DNA of 64,000 nucleotides from Stictocephala bisonia. Taxonomy: Eukaryota; Arthropoda; Insecta; Hemiptera; Membracidae. This document shows, piece by piece, positions 59,730 to 64,000 of this stretch. Both the position numbers and the translations under genes were made by a program. The stretch spans positions 1 through 64,000 of the forward strand of contig JAQJVL010000329.1 of the NCBI GenBank assembly GCA_035578905.1, in the 5' to 3' direction. The notes beneath the pieces were generated by a model. It was not told the DNA's origin. It made no database searches and saw only the letters and a list, made by a program, of their open reading frames with translations. How positions within the stretch are numbered: position 1 is the stretch's first letter; each line of letters begins with the position of its first letter.

Positions 59730-61365
59730 CAGTGGTCGAGCTATATACCTCTGTTCTGATATAGTACCTTAGTTCTCGTTCCCCATCACATCTCGGTGCA
59801 ATCGGACATAACCACGATATCAATGTATTGTTAAATACATTGTATAACATTTATGGAAACTGGGAATCGGCCTTAAAAGGTTCAAAATATTTAACATTAG
59901 GCTAGTTTTTAGAAAGAAATCGTACGATTTTGAGAATAGGATTATGGTTTGTTTTAGAATTTCTCCTGATATCTATGAAACGTGGATACATCCATACTTA
60001 AATATTCTTTCGCTGGACCACTAAACACCTTAGCGTCTCCTCCATATTTTATGGATGTACCATTTTAAAGATGGGATGTAAAATGCTAACAAAATCAATT
60101 TCCTTTACTCCTTAAAAAAAAAGTTTGGCTGGACGAATGCATAACTATACGTCTTACCAATTAAAAAATGACACCCTGCCTATAAAACTGCTTTGCTGAG
60201 GTCCCACGGTCGTGAAAGAGCTGTATAAATGACTCCCATCTTGGTCCGACGAGAATGACAAACATGCCAAGGTAGCCTCGTAGTCTACTGGGTACAACAA
60301 TTATTTATATACTAATGGGCGAACTTAGTTAAATATGAACATAGACCGTAGCACAATCACGTTTTTACAATCCGTAGTAAACTGCATAAGTCAAAGGACA
60401 TTTTATGTCCCATAAGAAGCCGCAGTCACCGACACTAATTTGGGTTTAAACGTTTAATTACAGCTGAAATTTAATATCTCTATAAAGATAATTCGCTCGT
60501 TAATACTACCTGAGGGGTTTTATTACTGTTTGCTGTAATTACAGATAACACCATGAAATATCATACAAGTTATTTACTACTAACGATAAGATCTTGACAC
60601 GATTAAAATGTTTTTCATATAGCAAAAAAGTAACTGATAGAACTAATAGGAAAAAATCTAGGGATATAATTAGTAATTATTTTAGTGGTGTAATACTTTG
60701 TACCAAAATAACTAAAAACATGCTTATGAAAATGCAGTTAGCTAACGTACACTGCGTGAGTTGTTTTGTTTTTCTTCTTGAGTTTTGAGTTCAATCTTGG
60801 TATCGCCCAAAATTAGAATTCTCAGCTCCCTATAAATATAAAACATTCGGTGATACACATACGTGATTTAGTATTTTGTACCTCTAGTTCATATCCATAG
60901 AACATTATACTGACTATGAACGAAGAGTGATGGGTGAAATGTTCCAATGTTAATTAAAAACATAAATGGTTTGTACTTGTAAATGTTTATTACGTATGAA
61001 TTCTTCTTTTGGTAACGTATTCCAAGAAGGTCACACAGTAATGTTAGCTACTGATTTTGTTTGAAGCTGTTGGAAAATGAATAGCCCAAGTCAGTGATTC
61101 AAAATATTTTTTTTTTACATTTTTGTTTTAAAATGTTTCGATTACTTGTAATATGACATTTTACAATCTGTTATGGACCATCTTCCGTGAAATATGAAAA
61201 TGACTTAACGAAAGGGAAATAAATAACTGTAAACAAGAAAATAAATAAATTCATTGTAAATTTGTACCTAATACTCGTGGAAAATGTGATTCTTATAAAA
61301 TCTCACGCAAAATTTCCTGGGCACGTAATCAGTAATCACCTCATCTGCAGAACATGTTGCGCATT
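59730..61365. other. Unassigned AT-rich stretch
   Basis: A 64-codon frame at 60594-60788 has no recognised match. No repeat or element termini were seen. Confidence 0.35.
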
Positions 61366-61371
61366 CTATTA

Positions 61372-62978
61372 CAACGGCAACCCCTAACCTGGCGGGACGT
61401 AACAGTAAGTCTGAGGGGCGGGTGGGTCGTGAGTCATTGTCCACAGATAACGAGAGAAGTGTACTGGCCGGCAGTAAAAGGAGTTGTTAGTTCTGACTCA
61501 ATAGGAACGTGACTGTCGCGTGCCCGCAGATGTGACGCAATAACGGTGACCCCATTGGTCTCTGTCACTGCTACTTAGTACAAGTAACAATGCAAGGGCA
61601 ACCCCTAAACTGGTAGGACGTAACAGTAAGTCTGAGGGGTGGGTGGGTCGTGAGTCATTGTCCACAGATAACGAGAGAAGTGTACTGGCCGGCAGTAAAA
61701 GGAGTTGTTAGTTCTGACTCAATAGGAACGTGACTGTCGCGTGCCCGCAGATGTGACGCAATAACGGTGACCCCATTGGTCTCTGTCACTGCTACTTAGT
61801 ACAAGTAACAATGCAAGGGCAACCCCTAAACTGGTAGGACGTAACAGTAAGTCTGAGGGATGGGTGGGTCGTTAGTCATTGTCCACAGATAATGAGGGAA
61901 GTGTACCCGGCCGGCAGTAAAAGGAGTTGTTAATTCTGACTCAATAAGAACATGACTGTCGCGTGCCCGCAGATGTGACGCAATAACGGTGACCCCTTGG
62001 TCTCTGTCACTGCTACTAAGTAACTTACTACAAAGGCAACCCCTAACCTGGCAGGACGTAACAGTAAGTCTGAGGGGCGGGTGGGTCGTGAGTCATTGTC
62101 CACAGATAACGGGAGAAATGTACTGGCCGGCAGTAAAAGGAGTTGTTAGTTCTGACTCAATAAGAACATGACTGTCGCGTGCCCGCAGATGTGACGCAAT
62201 AACGGTGACCCCTTGGTCTCTGTTACTGCTACTAAGTATATTACTACAAGGGCAACCCCTAACCTGGCAGGACGTAACAGTAAGTCTGAGGGGCGGGTGG
62301 GTCGTGAGTCATTGTCCACAGATAACGAGAGAAGTGTACTGGCCGGCAGTAAAAGGAGTTGTTAGTTCTGACTCAATAGGAACGTGACTGTCGCGTGCCC
62401 GCAGATGTGACGCAATAACGGTGACCCCTTGGTCTATGTCACTGCTACTAAGTAACTTACTACAAGGGCAACCCCTAACCTGGTAGGACATAACAGTAAG
62501 TCTGAGGGGCGGGTGGGTCGTGAGTCATTGTCCACAGATAACGAGAGAAGTGTACTGGCCGGCAGTAAAAGGAGTTGTTAGTTCTGACTCAATAGGAACG
62601 TGACTGTCGCGTGCCCGCAGATGTGACGCAATAACGGTGACCCCTTGGTCTCTGTCACTGCTACTAAGTAACTTACTACAACGGCAACCCCTAACCTGGT
62701 AGGACATAACAGTAAGTCTGAGGGGCGGGTGGGTCGTGAGTCATTGTCCACAGATAACGAGAGAAGTGTACTGGCCGGCAGTAAAAGGAGTTGTTAGTTC
62801 TGACTCAATAGGAACGTGACTGTCGCGTGCCCGCAGATGTGACGCAATAACGGTGACCCCTTGGTCTCTGTCACTGCTACTAAGTAACTTACTACAAGGG
62901 CAACCCCTAACCTGGTAGGACATAACAGTATGTCTGAGGGGCGGGTAGGTCGTGAGTCATTGTCCACAGATAACGAGG
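61372..62978 (+). repeat. About 216-bp satellite-like tandem repeat, 7.5 units
   Basis: Each unit starts GGCAACCCCTAACCTGG and includes AGTCTGAGGGGCGGGTGGGT, ATTGTCCACAGATAACGAG, TGTACTGGCCGGCAGTAAAA and GTGACGCAATAACGGTGACC. The first two to three are 216-225 bp and later ones 212-216 bp. The last is cut at GATAACGAGGGG (about 62980). GC content is higher than the surroundings. Small open frames every 216 bp are artefacts. Confidence 0.94.
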
Positions 62979-62989
62979 GGCTTACAAAA

Positions 62990-63765
62990 CTGTTACTAAA
63001 GTATTTAATTACCATACTTTATGTTTTCTACATAAAATATATTGCAACTAGGGTACACCCCAGCACGCTCCGCGTGCCAACCCCGCCCCTAGATGCGCTC
63101 GTTACACCTCGGCCTCCGGCCTCGAGCTGTGAATTTCCACTGCAAATAATAGTAGGTTGACTGTATAACGCAACATCACAATATTATACTTGTTTACAGC
63201 ATCTCACTTACAATACTTGTGTTGTTACCTATTTATTAGTATAAACACCCAAAGAAATAAGCCTATTTTAAACGTGTTTATTTAGTTTATTTTTGTTTAA
63301 TAGCGTAAGGTTAATAACACAACTAAAATAACCGCATTAGATTACAATTTAAAACTTCCAGTCCAATAATGCGGAGTCCTACAATCAAATGTAAATAAAA
63401 CTATGCTTATATCCTTCCCTGGTTTAACATTATGAAATATCTAACCTCCTCACCATTACAAAAAGCATTGTTTACATTCTAACAACTATTAAAACATTTA
63501 GAAACAGTTTTTTACATTTGGATAGCTGTTCGGTTCGGTTCATTTAATTCTCTCCTCATGTTATTTTTATGGCTGAAAAATATACTTAGTGAGATTCTTG
63601 CACCCTTGAGGGTGAAAATATTGATGAATCAAGACCTTATTGCACAACTTCAAATAGAGGTTTTTTTTTGACGCCTCAACCGTTAATATTGATCAAAAAG
63701 TAAGGGGGGACTTGCGTTGACAAAAAATGGCTTCATATATTACATATAAGGATTTAACGTAAGAA
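62990..63765 (+). mobile_element. GC-rich stem-loop dispersed repeat, copy B
   Basis: The stem-loop GCACGCTCCGCGTGC at 63063-63077, then GATGCGCTCGTTACACC and CCTCGGCCTCCGGCCTCGAG. The downstream body (63470-63760) aligns by eye with 7330-7620 (TGTTTACAT, ACAGCTGTT-like, TTATGGCTGAAAAA, TATTGCACAACT, GACGCCTC, ATGGCTTC, ATATAAGGA). It begins directly where the 216-bp array is cut. Confidence 0.6.
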
Positions 63766-63769
63766 GTAA

Positions 63770-64000
63770 TAAAGTCGTTGATTTAAGCACAAAACAAAAT
63801 TTTTTACAAATATTTATTTATCTAACACTACAGAAAAACTAGATTTGCTATAATTTTTATATACATTATGTTGTTTAGTTGATTGAACGGAATTAAATCA
63901 TGGTCAGCAACTAAATTCATCTATGAATATCAACTTCAAAGCTTGTCCAATTTTTCCGTTTTAAATTGCATAAATAAATAACTTATTAATTATATTTGTA
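63770..64000. other. AT-rich window end, no feature recognised
   Basis: Nothing beyond AT-rich low-complexity sequence. Confidence 0.4.

Noticed and set aside
61989..62923. Repeated 60-codon frames on both strands
   Set aside because: They recur every 216 bp because of the tandem array and have no other support.

Overview
The window reads as intergenic or heterochromatin-like DNA from an arthropod, most likely an insect and possibly a hemipteran. The evidence is an AT-rich background, decayed non-LTR retrotransposons, tRNA-derived SINEs, a TTAA-flanked piggyBac-like element and a degenerate TTAGG-like tract near 37.2 kb. The taxon is inferred from these features only. I found no convincing host protein gene, rRNA gene, functional tRNA gene or CRISPR array. 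Long open frames over tandem arrays arise because the repeat period is a multiple of three or lacks stop codons, and I do not treat them as genes.

Roughly a quarter of the window (about 15 kb by summing array lengths) is tandem repeat. The arrays are: a 36-bp G-rich family at 1-97, 19.1, 23.05-25.62, 29.57 and 50.9-51.35 kb; a 29-bp array at 12.55 kb; a 52-bp array of exactly 44 copies at 13.83-16.11 kb lying inside a SINE; an 18-bp array at 30.9 kb directly followed by an 80-bp array to 33.25 kb; a 148-bp array with nuclear-receptor-like DR1 motifs at 35.5-36.8 kb; a 20-bp array at two loci (38.2 and 39.9 kb); a 36/104-bp array at 42.4-43.75 kb; a 45-bp array at 54.8-55.65 kb; a 76-bp array at 59 kb; and a ~216-bp array at 61.4-63 kb.

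Mobile elements fill much of the rest. Five decayed or truncated LINE fragments lie on the minus strand: RTE-like at 1.7-2.96 kb with a clean 12-bp target-site duplication; a Jockey/CR1-type relic at 20.85-21.45 kb; another LINE at 26.57-27.63 kb; a Jockey/CR1-type element at 46.93-50.05 kb with endonuclease, reverse transcriptase and tail but several frameshifts; and another at 52.3-53.5 kb whose 3' part is folded into a ~112-bp hairpin. Separate LINE 3' ends occur near 29.9, 38.2 and perhaps 6.4 kb. One SINE family has four copies (8.1, 13.7, 19.6, 37.6 kb), and three other tRNA-like SINE heads were seen. DNA-transposon relics include the piggyBac-like element at 5.07-6.15 kb, a hAT-like MITE at 22.4 kb and a small MITE at 11.84 kb. 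A GC-rich stem-loop repeat family has copies at 7.2, 18.3 and 63.1 kb.

The most interesting observation is how the satellites arise and spread. One array grew inside a SINE from a unit that is single-copy in the sister SINEs. One family sits at several loci in both orientations. One 20-bp array moved or was duplicated together with its flanks. These are structural observations; nothing here shows a functional gene system.
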